Below, one piece after another: positions 9,636 to 17,975 of a stretch of 64,000 nt of DNA (positions are counted from its first letter, which is position 1; each line of letters begins with the position of its first letter). The stretch covers positions 186,001 through 250,000 of the forward strand of contig JAXHNP010000003.1 of the NCBI GenBank assembly GCA_034520365.1, in the 5' to 3' direction. Source of the DNA: Desulfobacterales bacterium. GTDB lineage: Bacteria > Desulfobacterota > Desulfobacteria > Desulfobacterales > Desulfosalsimonadaceae. A program made the translations under genes and the position numbers. A model generated the notes under the pieces. It did no database searches. It saw nothing but the letters and a program-made list of their open reading frames with translations, and was not told the origin of the DNA.

Positions 9636-10177
9636 TTTACAAATATCGCTGCTGCTAAGACGGTTGTCCAAAGATTGCCCTCCGCACCGAGGGCGGCCTG
9701 GCTGATATGCCGGGAATGAATGATTTTTCCGGACATTTTGTAAATATCCCGGCGTTCATCATAGTCCTTGTCCGGATCGAATTCAATGCCCAATGTGGTG
9801 GCCAGCATGGAGGCGGCAATATCTTCGGCAAACTCGCCGGCTTCGGTTTCGGTCTGCCCGTAGCCGTGATGCTCGGACAGGTATCCGTAGCGCTCATTAC
9901 CTTCGGGCAGGGCCAGGCCGATGCTTGCCACCAAGCGGCGGCCGGGCTCGCGGCTTTCCTCCCTGGCCATAACACAGTGGGTAATCTCGCCGGCCTCAAG
10001 CTTTGCCAGACCTTTTTCCTTATCCAGAATTTTACAGCCCGGCGGGAATATGGAAGACACCTGAACCAGGTTCAAATGCGCAATGCCGGCCTCCCGCAGG
10101 GCATTCTCAAACGAGGCGAGCTGGGCCTTATCCCGCCCCACCCCTTTGGTAAAAAATATATATCGTGGCACATACAT
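9632..10177 (-). CDS. pdaD: Pyruvoyl-dependent arginine decarboxylase
   Basis: It decarboxylates arginine to agmatine with a self-generated pyruvoyl group instead of pyridoxal phosphate. The 181-residue proenzyme carries VSSIFPPGC (about residues 40-48); cleavage between the two serines creates the pyruvoyl-bearing chain. Glutamate-rich and glycine-rich blocks typical of the PvlArgDC family follow. The ATG at 10177 has AGGA upstream. It is the first gene of a two-gene operon with agmatinase, 4-bp overlap. The window also holds a cyanophycin island about 30 kb away, which would release arginine. Confidence 0.93.
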   Translation of the reverse strand: MYVPRYIFFTKGVGRDKAQLASFENALREAGIAHLNLVQVSSIFPPGCKILDKEKGLAKLEAGEITHCVMAREESREPGRRLVASIGLALPEGNERYGYLSEHHGYGQTETEAGEFAEDIAASMLATTLGIEFDPDKDYDERRDIYKMSGKIIHSRHISQAALGAEGNLWTTVLAAAIFVK

Positions 10178-10256
10178 GGTTCCTGCTTCCTTTCTACACA
10201 ATCATGCCAAAGATAAACAAGCGCCAAAGCCATTAACCCACTCCCATATGCACGGT

Positions 10257-10361
10257 CTGTCATTTCGAGCGCCAGCGAGAAATCTTCAATTGAGCGCCAG
10301 CGAGAAATCTTCAATTGCAATTTTTAAGATTTCTCGTCGCTCTCGCTCCTCGAAATGACAG
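10257..10361 (+). repeat. Dispersed hairpin repeat, TGTCATTTCGAG family
   Basis: The left arm CTGTCATTTCGAGCGCCAGC (from 10257) pairs with GCTCCTCGAAATGACAG (to 10361). A stretch of about 24 bp with GAGCGCCAGCGAGAAATCTT is tandemly doubled inside (10268 and 10292). It lies just upstream of the arginine decarboxylase gene, in a 537-bp stretch without genes. Confidence 0.8.
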
Positions 10362-10457
10362 CAGCGGCAAGCTAAAGTTAATGACATTGAAACAAGCGCC
10401 TTTATTAGTTTGTATCAAGGGGATTTGTCAAATAAAAAACAAGCCGGTGCCGGGCAT

Positions 10458-10610
10458 GGCAAATTTGTTTTATCTGTGTTCAGGCGGGCGCAGTGGCCCG
10501 CCCTACGCGGGTTAATGCCGAAATTGCGTAGGGTCGGCCACCGTGCCGACCTCCATGCGAAAAACCCCATTGATTATGGATTTTATCGTCAGAACAAATT
10601 CATCGTGAAA
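10458..10610 (+). mobile_element. Non-coding MITE-like element (same ends as the 5.9-kb element)
   Basis: The 10-bp direct repeat TGCCGGGCAT flanks it (10448-10457 and 10611-10620). The left end contains AAATTTGTTTTATCTG and the right end contains TATGGATTTTATCGTCAGAACAAATT, closely matching the right end of the gene-carrying element (TATGGATTTTGCGGTTAGAACAAATT). The interior has two hairpins (GGCGGGC..GCCCGCC and GGTCGGCC..GCCGACC type) around a spacer. It has no coding capacity. Confidence 0.6.
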
Positions 10611-10714
10611 TGCCGGGCATCAAACTTGAAAATTGTTCAATTGAGGTGTTATGTTTATATTAACCATTTACACAAAATGTTATCAACCCATTCATGCCGA
10701 ACAGGCCGGGAAAT

Positions 10715-11002
10715 ATGAATATCAAACTAAACTTGAGCCGCCATTGCATAGAGACCGAAATGAAGCGGCAGTATAACAAAACCATTTCGGATTACTTCAA
10801 AAAAAAGGCGGGCGATGACAAGCAGGCCCTGGAAACCCGGATCGATCTCTTGCAGCAGGGACTGGAAACATTTGACTTCAACCGCCTGCGCACCCAGTAT
10901 GCGGAGCTCCGGGGCGAGGCGCCGGCAGCGGTCGAGTTGACTGCAACCGCCGGGCAAAAACCGCAGCTTCTGATTAACGGAAAGGCTATCGATGCGAATT
11001 AA
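10715..11002 (+). CDS. Small hypothetical protein
   Basis: This 95-residue protein is not recognised. It begins MNIKLNLSRHCIETEMKRQY, is mostly charged and probably helical, with no signal peptide or membrane segment. It is preceded by GGGA and overlaps the next gene by 11 bp, so the two are likely translated together. The ATG at 10715 was chosen over an upstream one (10694) because of the spacing to GGGA. Confidence 0.6.
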   Translation: MNIKLNLSRHCIETEMKRQYNKTISDYFKKKAGDDKQALETRIDLLQQGLETFDFNRLRTQYAELRGEAPAAVELTATAGQKPQLLINGKAIDAN

Positions 11003-11504
11003 TATCACCCGATATTACCGGCATTCCAATCAATCCCCGTATGGCCCGGGCGGCGGCGGCAACCCGCTTATCTTCTGGCTGCTGGTCAGATGGCTCTGCC
11101 TGACCGGGGCCATTATGCTGACGGAATATATGGTAGCCGGTATCCAGGTGGCGGGATTTGGCCATGCCCTGGGCGCGGCCATGGTGCTGGGCGTGTTAAA
11201 CATCATCCTGCGGCCGATTCTCTTTATCCTCACCCTGCCGATCACCATCATGACGCTGGGGCTTTTTACCTTTCTCATCAATGCCCTGATGTTAAAAATG
11301 GCCTCCGGCCTGATGCCGGGATTCTCGGTGATCGGTTTCTGGTCGGCGATATTCGGGGCGCTTATTATCAGCGTGATCAACTGGCTCTTGAATGCGATAA
11401 TCAAGGATTCCACCGGCGGGGGCCCGGGTGGGCGAGGCGGGCCGGGGGCGCGCAAAAGCGAGGAATACATTGATATGAAAAAACAGGACGACCGCTGGGA
11501 ATGA
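10992..11504 (+). CDS. Phage holin 4_2/DUF360 (YvlD-like) membrane protein
   Basis: This is a small inner-membrane protein of 170 residues with four hydrophobic helices, including the family block LGVLNIILRPILFILTLP and TLGLFTFLINALML. After a glycine-rich linker it ends in a charged tail. The family (PF04020) is widespread and of unknown function despite its holin label. The start overlaps the end of the preceding small gene. The downstream gene is convergent, with only 3 bp between the stops. Confidence 0.85.
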   Translation: MRINITRYYRHSNQSPYGPGGGGNPLIFWLLVRWLCLTGAIMLTEYMVAGIQVAGFGHALGAAMVLGVLNIILRPILFILTLPITIMTLGLFTFLINALMLKMASGLMPGFSVIGFWSAIFGALIISVINWLLNAIIKDSTGGGPGGRGGPGARKSEEYIDMKKQDDRWE

Positions 11505-11507
11505 TTT

Positions 11508-12842
11508 TTAAAAAAAATACGAGCAGGCCAATACCGCAAACATGACACCCGCCACATCCGCGGTCAGCGCCGCGGCCATGGTGTGCCGGATCCGGCGGAC
11601 CTGAACCGCGCCGAAATATACGGCGATTACGTAAAACGTGGTCTCCGTGGAACCCTGCATCGTGCTGACCAGATACCCCACATAGCTGTCCGGGCCGACG
11701 CCGGGGTCCTGAATAATTGATGCCATGATCCCATAGGCGCCGGAGCCGGAGAGCGGCCGCAGAAGCGCCATGGGCAGGGCTTCGGCCGGAAGCCCCACCT
11801 TTGCCGTAAAATCGCCCAAAAACCCCACCATGGCCTCCATGGCGCCGCTGGCCCGAAACATCCCCACGGCCACCAGAATCGCCACCAGATAGGGAATGAT
11901 TTTGACCGCCACCTGAAAACCATCCTTGGCCCCTTCCACAAATACTTCGTAGATGCGCACCCCCCGGATCAGGCCGAAAAGCAGAAATCCCATTATCAAA
12001 GACGGGATAATCCAGGGAGAAATGATCTTCCCGTAGATAATGGTAAGCGGAATCAGGCAGACAAGCCCGCCCATGGCGAGTGCGCTCACCCACAGGGGAT
12101 AACCGGAATCCCCTTCGTACGCCGCCGCCCAATCCGCATCCGCCTCGTCATCTGTATTCTCATTACCTGAAGCCGATTCTTCAACCGCTTCTGCATGGGG
12201 ATACGTCCCCGCTCCTACCTGCTGGAGCGGATCCGGCGAGGCGAACCTTGAGTAAAGCTTGGCCGCAATTACCGCGATAATGGTTGAGCCCATGGTGGCA
12301 AACAGGGTGGTGGGCAGAATGGCCGCCGGTTCCATGGACCCGGCCGATGCCCGCAGCGCGATCACGCCGGTGGGCAGCAGGGTGATATTGGAGGTATTAA
12401 TGGCCAGAAACAGGGCCATGGAGTTGGTGGCCGTGCCTTTTTCCGTGTTTAGCTTATCCAGTTCCTGCATGGCCCGGATGCCGAACGGGGTGGCGGCATT
12501 GCCCAGCCCCAGGGCATTGGCCGACATATTGAGAATCATCGCGCCCATGGCCGGATGCTCCGGCGGCACCTCCGGAAACAGGCGGGTCATCAGGGGCCGG
12601 ATCAGCCGGGAGATAATGCGCAGCATCCCGCCCTCCTCGGCCACCTTCATCAGCCCCAGAAAAAGCGTCATCACGCCGATCAGCCCGATGGCCAGCTCCA
12701 CCGCCCCGCCCGCCGAATCCACTACGGCCTGGGACAGCGCCTGGATGGGCGTGGTATCGGCATCCGCCATGCCGCCGGTTACCTGGTGGAACGCGGCAAA
12801 CACAAAGGCGATGCTTACGATGGCAAAAAAAACGACATTCAT
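11508..12842 (-). CDS. Fused SpmA-SpmB nucleoside-recognition membrane protein
   Basis: The 444-residue membrane protein joins two domains that are separate SpmA and SpmB proteins in Bacillus. The first half holds GAMILNMSANALGLGNAATPF and LFLAINTSNITLLP; the second half, after an acidic linker at about 215-240, holds SGSGAYGIM and STMQGSTETTFYV, the two signature blocks. In Bacillus these proteins act in spore-core dehydration, but fused forms are common in non-sporulating bacteria, where the role is unknown. It lies 7 bp after a DNA methyltransferase gene and is probably the last gene of a three-gene operon. Confidence 0.88.
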   Translation of the reverse strand: MNVVFFAIVSIAFVFAAFHQVTGGMADADTTPIQALSQAVVDSAGGAVELAIGLIGVMTLFLGLMKVAEEGGMLRIISRLIRPLMTRLFPEVPPEHPAMGAMILNMSANALGLGNAATPFGIRAMQELDKLNTEKGTATNSMALFLAINTSNITLLPTGVIALRASAGSMEPAAILPTTLFATMGSTIIAVIAAKLYSRFASPDPLQQVGAGTYPHAEAVEESASGNENTDDEADADWAAAYEGDSGYPLWVSALAMGGLVCLIPLTIIYGKIISPWIIPSLIMGFLLFGLIRGVRIYEVFVEGAKDGFQVAVKIIPYLVAILVAVGMFRASGAMEAMVGFLGDFTAKVGLPAEALPMALLRPLSGSGAYGIMASIIQDPGVGPDSYVGYLVSTMQGSTETTFYVIAVYFGAVQVRRIRHTMAAALTADVAGVMFAVLACSYFF

Positions 12843-12849
12843 GGGATAA

Positions 12850-13998
12850 TCAGAATAATTCCTGCTGTTTGGGGCTTTTCGGTTCGGCGGTTTCTGCCGC
12901 CGGCTCCGCTATTGGTTCGGCCGTCTTTGCCGGCTGATACATATCATCTTCTAAAGGCGCAGTTTTGTATGAGACGGCAAATCGATCCCTGCCCTCGCTG
13001 TCCACCTGCTGCGGGCGGTGAAAAAAGATCTCTTTCTCCTGGTTCGTCACCACCGGAAACCCGTATGCGCTGCTCTCGTGCTTGATCGCCTTTCCTGAAG
13101 CCAGCCGGTCTTTAACAAAATCCCTGTGCCGGGCCAGGCGGTCGGTGATCACCTGATTGCCGAAAGGCACCATTTGATCCACGGTTCTGCGGATCTCCTC
13201 AACAAACTCGCTCTCCAGCTCAAACCCGATGGAATTTCGGGCCGCAACCATTGCGGCGATCATGGTGGTACCCGCCCCCAGGAACGGGTCCAGAACGGTG
13301 TCGCCGGCCACGGAATACATATTGATAAGCCGGTAGGCGAGCTCAAACGGAAACGCGCCGCTTCTCTCCCGCACCTTCTTGTCCTGCATTGCCTGGCGCG
13401 CGCCTTTCAAATCCATCCATACGTCTGAGAACCACTGATTTCGCTCCTCCCAGAATAAAGCGCTTCTGCGCCTGTCCGCCTTTTCCGAAGGGATGTCAAA
13501 TTCGCGCTTATCGCCTTTTCTTAAGATCAGGACGTATTCATGCTCCAGGGTCACGTAGGCGCCGGCCGGCAGCATGCCGGAGCCCATAAACTTGTTCGGG
13601 GCATTGGTCTGCTTGCGCCATAAAACGGCCGGCAGCGGGCACAGGCCCTTACCGTATAGATAGGAAAGAATGCGGGCATGATTGGGATACAGCATGAACC
13701 GGCTGCCAATCGTGCGCGTGGCATCGCCGATGTTGATACAGGCAAAGCCACCCGGCTTTAATATGCGCACCACTTCATTCCACACCTTATCCAGCACCTG
13801 ATGCATCATCTCAAAGGCCTGGTCGCGGTTTTGATCTTTGAGAGCAGCGGCGACTTTTTGGCTCTGCGCGGCAAACGTGTCATCCCACATCTCGATCATG
13901 GGATACGGCGGGGAGGTGACGACCAGATCGATGCTCTGATCAGCCACCGCCTTCATCTTTTTTGAATCCGCAAAAAACAGCCGATGGTCAGTCTTCAT
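12850..13998 (-). CDS. Orphan site-specific DNA methyltransferase (beta group) with C-terminal clamp motif
   Basis: An adenine-N6 or cytosine-N4 methyltransferase of 382 residues. The catalytic motif TSPPYP (about 28-33) precedes the SAM-binding motif FLGAGTT (about 238), the order of the beta group. GGFACINIGD is also conserved in these enzymes. No restriction gene is adjacent, so it is likely a solitary regulatory or epigenetic enzyme. The C-terminal 60 residues are low in complexity and end QQELF at the extreme terminus, which fits the consensus of beta-sliding-clamp-binding peptides (QxxLF type); this is an inference. It sits between a LOG-family gene (14 bp) and the SpmAB gene (7 bp). 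Confidence 0.88.
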   Translation of the reverse strand: MKTDHRLFFADSKKMKAVADQSIDLVVTSPPYPMIEMWDDTFAAQSQKVAAALKDQNRDQAFEMMHQVLDKVWNEVVRILKPGGFACINIGDATRTIGSRFMLYPNHARILSYLYGKGLCPLPAVLWRKQTNAPNKFMGSGMLPAGAYVTLEHEYVLILRKGDKREFDIPSEKADRRRSALFWEERNQWFSDVWMDLKGARQAMQDKKVRERSGAFPFELAYRLINMYSVAGDTVLDPFLGAGTTMIAAMVAARNSIGFELESEFVEEIRRTVDQMVPFGNQVITDRLARHRDFVKDRLASGKAIKHESSAYGFPVVTNQEKEIFFHRPQQVDSEGRDRFAVSYKTAPLEDDMYQPAKTAEPIAEPAAETAEPKSPKQQELF

Positions 13999-14012
13999 GA
14001 ATCGATACTCTC

Positions 14013-14690
14013 TTAAGGTTCGGGGACCGTGTCCTTGACAATGGCGATGACCTCTTCCGGCGAATCCGCCATTTTCAGAATATCCAGATCCACCGGGGAT
14101 ATCATGGCATTTTCAAGGAGCTGGCACTTGATCCACTCGATCAGCCCGCACCAGTATGCGGAATCATAGAGGATTACCGGCAGGGGCTTAATCCGGCGGG
14201 TTTGAATAAGGGTGACCGCCTCAAACAGCTCATCCAGCGTACCGAATCCGCCCGGCATGATAATATAGGCCATGGCATATTTGACAAACATGACCTTGCG
14301 GATAAAAAAGTACTTGAATTCAAGCTTTACATTCGCATAGGGGTTGGGCTGCTGCTCCATGGGCAGCTGGATATTGAGCCCCACCGAGGCCCCGCCTTTT
14401 TGGGCCGCCCCCTTATTGCCGGCCTCCATAATGCCGCCGCCCCCGCCGGTGATAACGGCAAATCCGTTTTCCACCAGCATTTCCGCCATTCGCACCGCGG
14501 CCTGGTAGTGCGGACAGTCCGCGCCCATGCGGGCGGAACCGAATATGCTGACCGCCGGCCCCACATCATGCAGGGTATCCACGCCGTCGACGAATTCACC
14601 GATAATCCTGAACACCCGCCAGGATTCGCCGAGCTTGAACTCATCGATCAGATACTGATGCCTCTCAGGGGTTTTATTCATTTTATCCAT
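14013..14690 (-). CDS. TIGR00730-type Rossmann protein (LOG family phosphoribohydrolase)
   Basis: The protein carries GGGGGIMEAGNKGA and PGGFGTLDELFE, the two signature motifs of LOG proteins, which cleave the base from nucleoside 5'-monophosphates (cytokinin activation in plants; nucleotide salvage in bacteria). The ATG at 14690 is preceded by GGAAAG at a 7-nt spacing; an ATG at 14705 is also possible, and the frame stays open to 14801. It is the first gene of an operon with the methyltransferase and SpmAB genes. The substrate in this organism is unknown. Confidence 0.88.
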   Translation of the reverse strand: MDKMNKTPERHQYLIDEFKLGESWRVFRIIGEFVDGVDTLHDVGPAVSIFGSARMGADCPHYQAAVRMAEMLVENGFAVITGGGGGIMEAGNKGAAQKGGASVGLNIQLPMEQQPNPYANVKLEFKYFFIRKVMFVKYAMAYIIMPGGFGTLDELFEAVTLIQTRRIKPLPVILYDSAYWCGLIEWIKCQLLENAMISPVDLDILKMADSPEEVIAIVKDTVPEP

Positions 14691-14877
14691 TTTTTTACTT
14701 TCCATACATACGCGCCCCGGGCCGCTCTGGAAAACGGTCAGGTGGATTTGCCGTAAATAACGATGCTGTTTGGCATAGCGCCGCTTAACAAAAAAATCCA
14801 ATTATAAATCAATAAGTTGAAAATAAACCAGAACTGTTTTTGTTAGCAATCCCCTTAAATATTGTCAATGATTTAGT

Positions 14878-14907
14878 TTGACAAAAATGCCATCCGCATG
14901 GTATTTG
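14878..14907 (+). promoter_or_regulatory. Candidate promoter for the HPr-EI operon
   Basis: TTGACA (14878-14883) is a perfect -35 box; the -10 TATTTG (14902-14907) is weak and the spacer 18 bp. It lies about 35 bp before the HPr start. Confidence 0.4.
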
Positions 14908-14940
14908 TTACGAGTTATAGTCCTGAAAATAATCAAAAAT

Positions 14941-15222
14941 ATGAATGATTTAAAAAAGCAGCTCGCAAAAGATGTGACGATTACCAATGAACTCGGCCTT
15001 CATGCCAGGCCGGCGGCCATGATCGCCGAACTGGCAAGCCAAGCGCAATCCAATGTCTGGCTGACGAAAGATGATCAATGCGTGGACGCCTCGAGCATCA
15101 TCGACATCCTCTCACTGGCCTGCTTAGAGGGATCAACCGTCACCCTTCAAATTGAAGATCCGGCAGACGCGGAAATCTTGAACAAACTCTACGAGCTTTT
15201 TAAATCCGGATTCGGGGAGTAA
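14941..15222 (+). CDS. ptsH: HPr-type phosphocarrier protein
   Basis: The 93-residue HPr carries the phosphoryl group from Enzyme I on the histidine of LGLHARPAA. The regulatory serine region reads DASSIIDILSLA, so a serine is kept at the position of Ser46, but the preceding lysine of Bacillus HPr is replaced. The ATG at 14941 is preferred over an upstream TTG that coincides with the -35 box. The stop codon abuts the ATG of the Enzyme I gene. No sugar permease gene is in the window, so a regulatory role (nitrogen-type PTS or kinase signalling) is as likely as sugar uptake. Confidence 0.93.
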   Translation: MNDLKKQLAKDVTITNELGLHARPAAMIAELASQAQSNVWLTKDDQCVDASSIIDILSLACLEGSTVTLQIEDPADAEILNKLYELFKSGFGE

Positions 15223-16983
15223 ATGGCGCCCAGAGAGCATGAAATCATATTAAACGGCATTAGCGGATCACCGGGCATCTGCATCGGCAAAGCCTATTTG
15301 GTCGACCGCGAGGGCGTTGATGTAATCGAAAAATACTACATCAGCGAAGACCAGACCAAAGACGAAATCTCGCGGTTTAAAAATGCCGTCAAAAAGGCCA
15401 AAACCGAGCTGGCCCAGGTAATTGAGGGGCTTCCCGAGGACCTCAGACACCATTCCTATATCCTTGAAACCCACATGCTCCTGCATAAAGACAAAATGCT
15501 CTACGGCAAGGCCATCGAGATTATTGAAACCGAGAAGGTAAACGCCGAATGGGCATTAAAAGAGGCCACCTCCCGGGCCAAGGCCATGTTCGCCAATATA
15601 TCGGATCCGTATTTAAGAAGCCGGTCCACGGATGTTGAGCATGTCTCCGACTGCATCATGCGGAACCTCGTGGGCGCCCAGGATTTAAACATCTCCAATA
15701 TCGACAAGCGGGTGGTTCTGGTGGCCAATACCCTCTCGCCGGCCGAAACCAGCCAGATCCAGCTGGAGCGCATTAAGGGGTTTATCACCAACCGGGGCGG
15801 CAAAGCCTCGCATACCAGTATTATCGCCCGCACCCTTGAAATCCCGGCGGTCCTTGGTCTGGAAAATGCCACGGAAGTCATCGAAAACGATGATATTATC
15901 ATTGTTGACGGCAACAAGGGCGTGGTTATTGTTGATCCGGACGAGGAGACGCTCTTTCGGTATGAAGAACTGAGCAAGCAGTATGAAGCGCAAAAAGCCG
16001 ATGCCATCCGGACCAGCTATCAACCGGCAGTCAGCTCCGATGGCCTTCGGCTGGGCATTATGGGTAACATTGAGCAGCCCGAGGAAATTGTGGCGGTCAG
16101 GGATCACGGCGGCGACGGCATCGGCCTCTTTCGGACCGAATTTTTGTACCTGAACCGGTCCCAATACCCGGGGGAAGAAGAGCTGTTTGAGCAGTACAAG
16201 GAAGTGGTCGAGCTGATGGCCCCCAAGCCGGTGACCATCCGCACACTGGATATCAACGGGGATAAACAAATCTCCGCCGTGCCCACGCCGGATGAGGCCA
16301 ATCCCGCATTGGGCCTCAGGGCGATCCGGTTCTGCCTTAAAAAAACCGATGTTTTCAAGACTCAACTTCGGGCCATTTTACGGGCCGCCGCCCACGGCTA
16401 TGTGCGCCTGCTGCTGCCGATGATATCGAGCTGCGAGGAAGTTCGCGAAACACTTGATTTGCTGAATCAGGCAGCCGAGGAACTCGGCCGGGAAGGCTAT
16501 TCCTTTAACCGGGATATAGAAATCGGGGTGATGATTGAAGTGCCCTCTTCCGCGCTGATCGCAGACGCACTGGCCGAACTGGTGGACTTTTTCAGCGTCG
16601 GCACCAATGATCTCGTGCAGTATACCCTGGCCATTGACCGGGTCAACCGGCATGTGGCGGATCTCTATAACCCCCTGCACCCGGCGGTTATCCGGCTTCT
16701 CAAAATGGTGGCGGACACGGCGCATGAAAAAAACATCCGGGTCTACATTTGCGGGGAAATGGCCGCAGAAATGATCAACCTGCCGCTGCTGCTGGGGCTG
16801 GGATTTGAAGAACTGAGCATGGCGCCGCAGTCCATCCCCATGATCAAAAACATGATCCGTAAAATCAATGCGGCGGATGCGCAGAAATTTATTGAAAAGG
16901 TGTGCGCTCAGAAATCCGCCCTGGACACCATGCAGCTGATCCAGGAAACCTACGGCGACCTCTTGACTGAAAAGTTTGGCTAA
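15223..16983 (+). CDS. ptsI: Phosphoenolpyruvate-protein phosphotransferase (Enzyme I)
   Basis: The 586-residue Enzyme I transfers the phosphoryl group from PEP to HPr. The phosphorylated histidine lies in GGKASHTSIIAR (about residue 193). The PEP-binding barrel has GLFRTEFLYL, the arginine-bearing TIRTLDINGDK, VMIEVPSSA, SVGTNDLVQYTLAIDR and the active cysteine in YICGEMA. There is no N-terminal GAF domain, so it is the PtsI rather than the PtsP type. It starts directly at the stop of the HPr gene. Confidence 0.96.
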   Translation: MAPREHEIILNGISGSPGICIGKAYLVDREGVDVIEKYYISEDQTKDEISRFKNAVKKAKTELAQVIEGLPEDLRHHSYILETHMLLHKDKMLYGKAIEIIETEKVNAEWALKEATSRAKAMFANISDPYLRSRSTDVEHVSDCIMRNLVGAQDLNISNIDKRVVLVANTLSPAETSQIQLERIKGFITNRGGKASHTSIIARTLEIPAVLGLENATEVIENDDIIIVDGNKGVVIVDPDEETLFRYEELSKQYEAQKADAIRTSYQPAVSSDGLRLGIMGNIEQPEEIVAVRDHGGDGIGLFRTEFLYLNRSQYPGEEELFEQYKEVVELMAPKPVTIRTLDINGDKQISAVPTPDEANPALGLRAIRFCLKKTDVFKTQLRAILRAAAHGYVRLLLPMISSCEEVRETLDLLNQAAEELGREGYSFNRDIEIGVMIEVPSSALIADALAELVDFFSVGTNDLVQYTLAIDRVNRHVADLYNPLHPAVIRLLKMVADTAHEKNIRVYICGEMAAEMINLPLLLGLGFEELSMAPQSIPMIKNMIRKINAADAQKFIEKVCAQKSALDTMQLIQETYGDLLTEKFG

Positions 16984-17018
16984 AAATTAAAATCATATAA
17001 ATATAGACCGCAACCCCT

Positions 17019-17480
17019 ATGGATAATGAACATATCAAAATTATTGCAGAAAACCGAAAAGCCCGCCATGAATTCCATATCGATGACGAGATTGAAGCGG
17101 GTATGGTGCTTCGGGGAACCGAGGTCAAATCCCTGCGGGAAGGCCGGGCCAACTTAAAAGACGCTTACGCGAATATCAAAAACGGGGAACTCTATCTGTA
17201 TCAGGTGCATATCAGCCCCTACCCCTTTGCGTATTACGACAACCATGCGCCGCTGCGCCCCAGAAAACTCCTGCTGCATAAATCCGAATTAAAACGGCTT
17301 ATCGGCAAAGTCCGTGAAAAAGGCTTTACCCTGGTGCCCCTTCGGATCTATTTTAAAAACGGCAAGGCCAAAGTTAAAATCGCCCTGGCCCGCGGCAAGC
17401 GTAAATACGACAAGCGGGAGGCCATTAAAGAGCGCGATCTTAAAAGAGAGATGGACCGGGAAAAAAAATACCGCCACTAG
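17019..17480 (+). CDS. smpB: SsrA-binding protein SmpB
   Basis: The 153-residue partner of tmRNA in ribosome rescue. Family blocks are ENRKARHEFHIDDEIEAG, LRGTEVKSLREGRANLKDAY and the basic C-terminal tail, ending KKYRH, which enters the mRNA channel. It is followed 100 bp downstream by its RNA partner, ssrA, on the same strand but with a separate promoter. Confidence 0.97.
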   Translation: MDNEHIKIIAENRKARHEFHIDDEIEAGMVLRGTEVKSLREGRANLKDAYANIKNGELYLYQVHISPYPFAYYDNHAPLRPRKLLLHKSELKRLIGKVREKGFTLVPLRIYFKNGKAKVKIALARGKRKYDKREAIKERDLKREMDREKKYRH

Positions 17481-17506
17481 CCGCGCGCAAGCAATGCCGA
17501 CATGTG

Positions 17507-17535
17507 TTGACAAACCCGCAGCGCATCATTAATAT
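17507..17535 (+). promoter_or_regulatory. Sigma70-type promoter of ssrA
   Basis: TTGACA (17507-17512), a 17-bp spacer and TAATAT (17530-17535). Transcription would start near 17542 and leave a leader of nearly 40 nt to be removed before the mature 5' end. Confidence 0.8.
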
Positions 17536-17579
17536 ATAGGTGTAATTGATTAATCCTTTCATTGTTTCATGTCTTGTTT

Positions 17580-17935
17580 GGGGGCGAAACGGCTTCGACG
17601 GGGACACGGAAACAATGGTTGCATACCGAGGTCTGCTGGCTCGTAAAACTGGCAGCGTTTAAACACAAACGCAGACGACTATAACTACGCACTAGCTGCA
17701 TAGAGGCAGCTAGCGTCCTTCCGGGTCTTCTCCTGCAGACCCGGAGCTGGGCGTCGACTAGCAGGATAGTCGATCCTGATTGCCTGTATCAGGACCGACG
17801 AAATTTAACAGGCTAGCCGATCAAGCATCCAGCCTGAAGGAGACTTGAAAGGCGAAATTCAAAATTCAGGCTAAGTATGTAGACGCCATTGTGGAATGTT
17901 GCCGGACGCGGGTTCGACTCCCGCCGCCTCCACCA
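17580..17935 (+). ncRNA. ssrA: Transfer-messenger RNA (tmRNA)
   Basis: The 5' end GGGGGCGAAACGGCTTCGAC and the 3' end GGGTTCGACTCCCGCCGCC..TCCACCA pair as a tRNA-like acceptor stem (GGGGGCG with CGCCTCC), with encoded CCA. The tag frame begins at GCA 17671 and reads ADDYNYALAA followed by TAG (17701-17703), the expected alanine-rich degradation tag. The molecule is 356 nt. Its 3' end is a common integration site, and an accessory island starts immediately downstream, but I found no second copy of the 3' end. Confidence 0.97.
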
Positions 17936-17975
17936 TTTTTAATACGTTACAAGGCTGGATAATCTATCTTTCCAT

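Noticed and set aside
17580-17935. attL/attR pair from a second copy of the ssrA 3' end
   Set aside because: I looked for the last bases of ssrA downstream in the island and did not see a copy; an alignment would be needed to exclude a diverged one.
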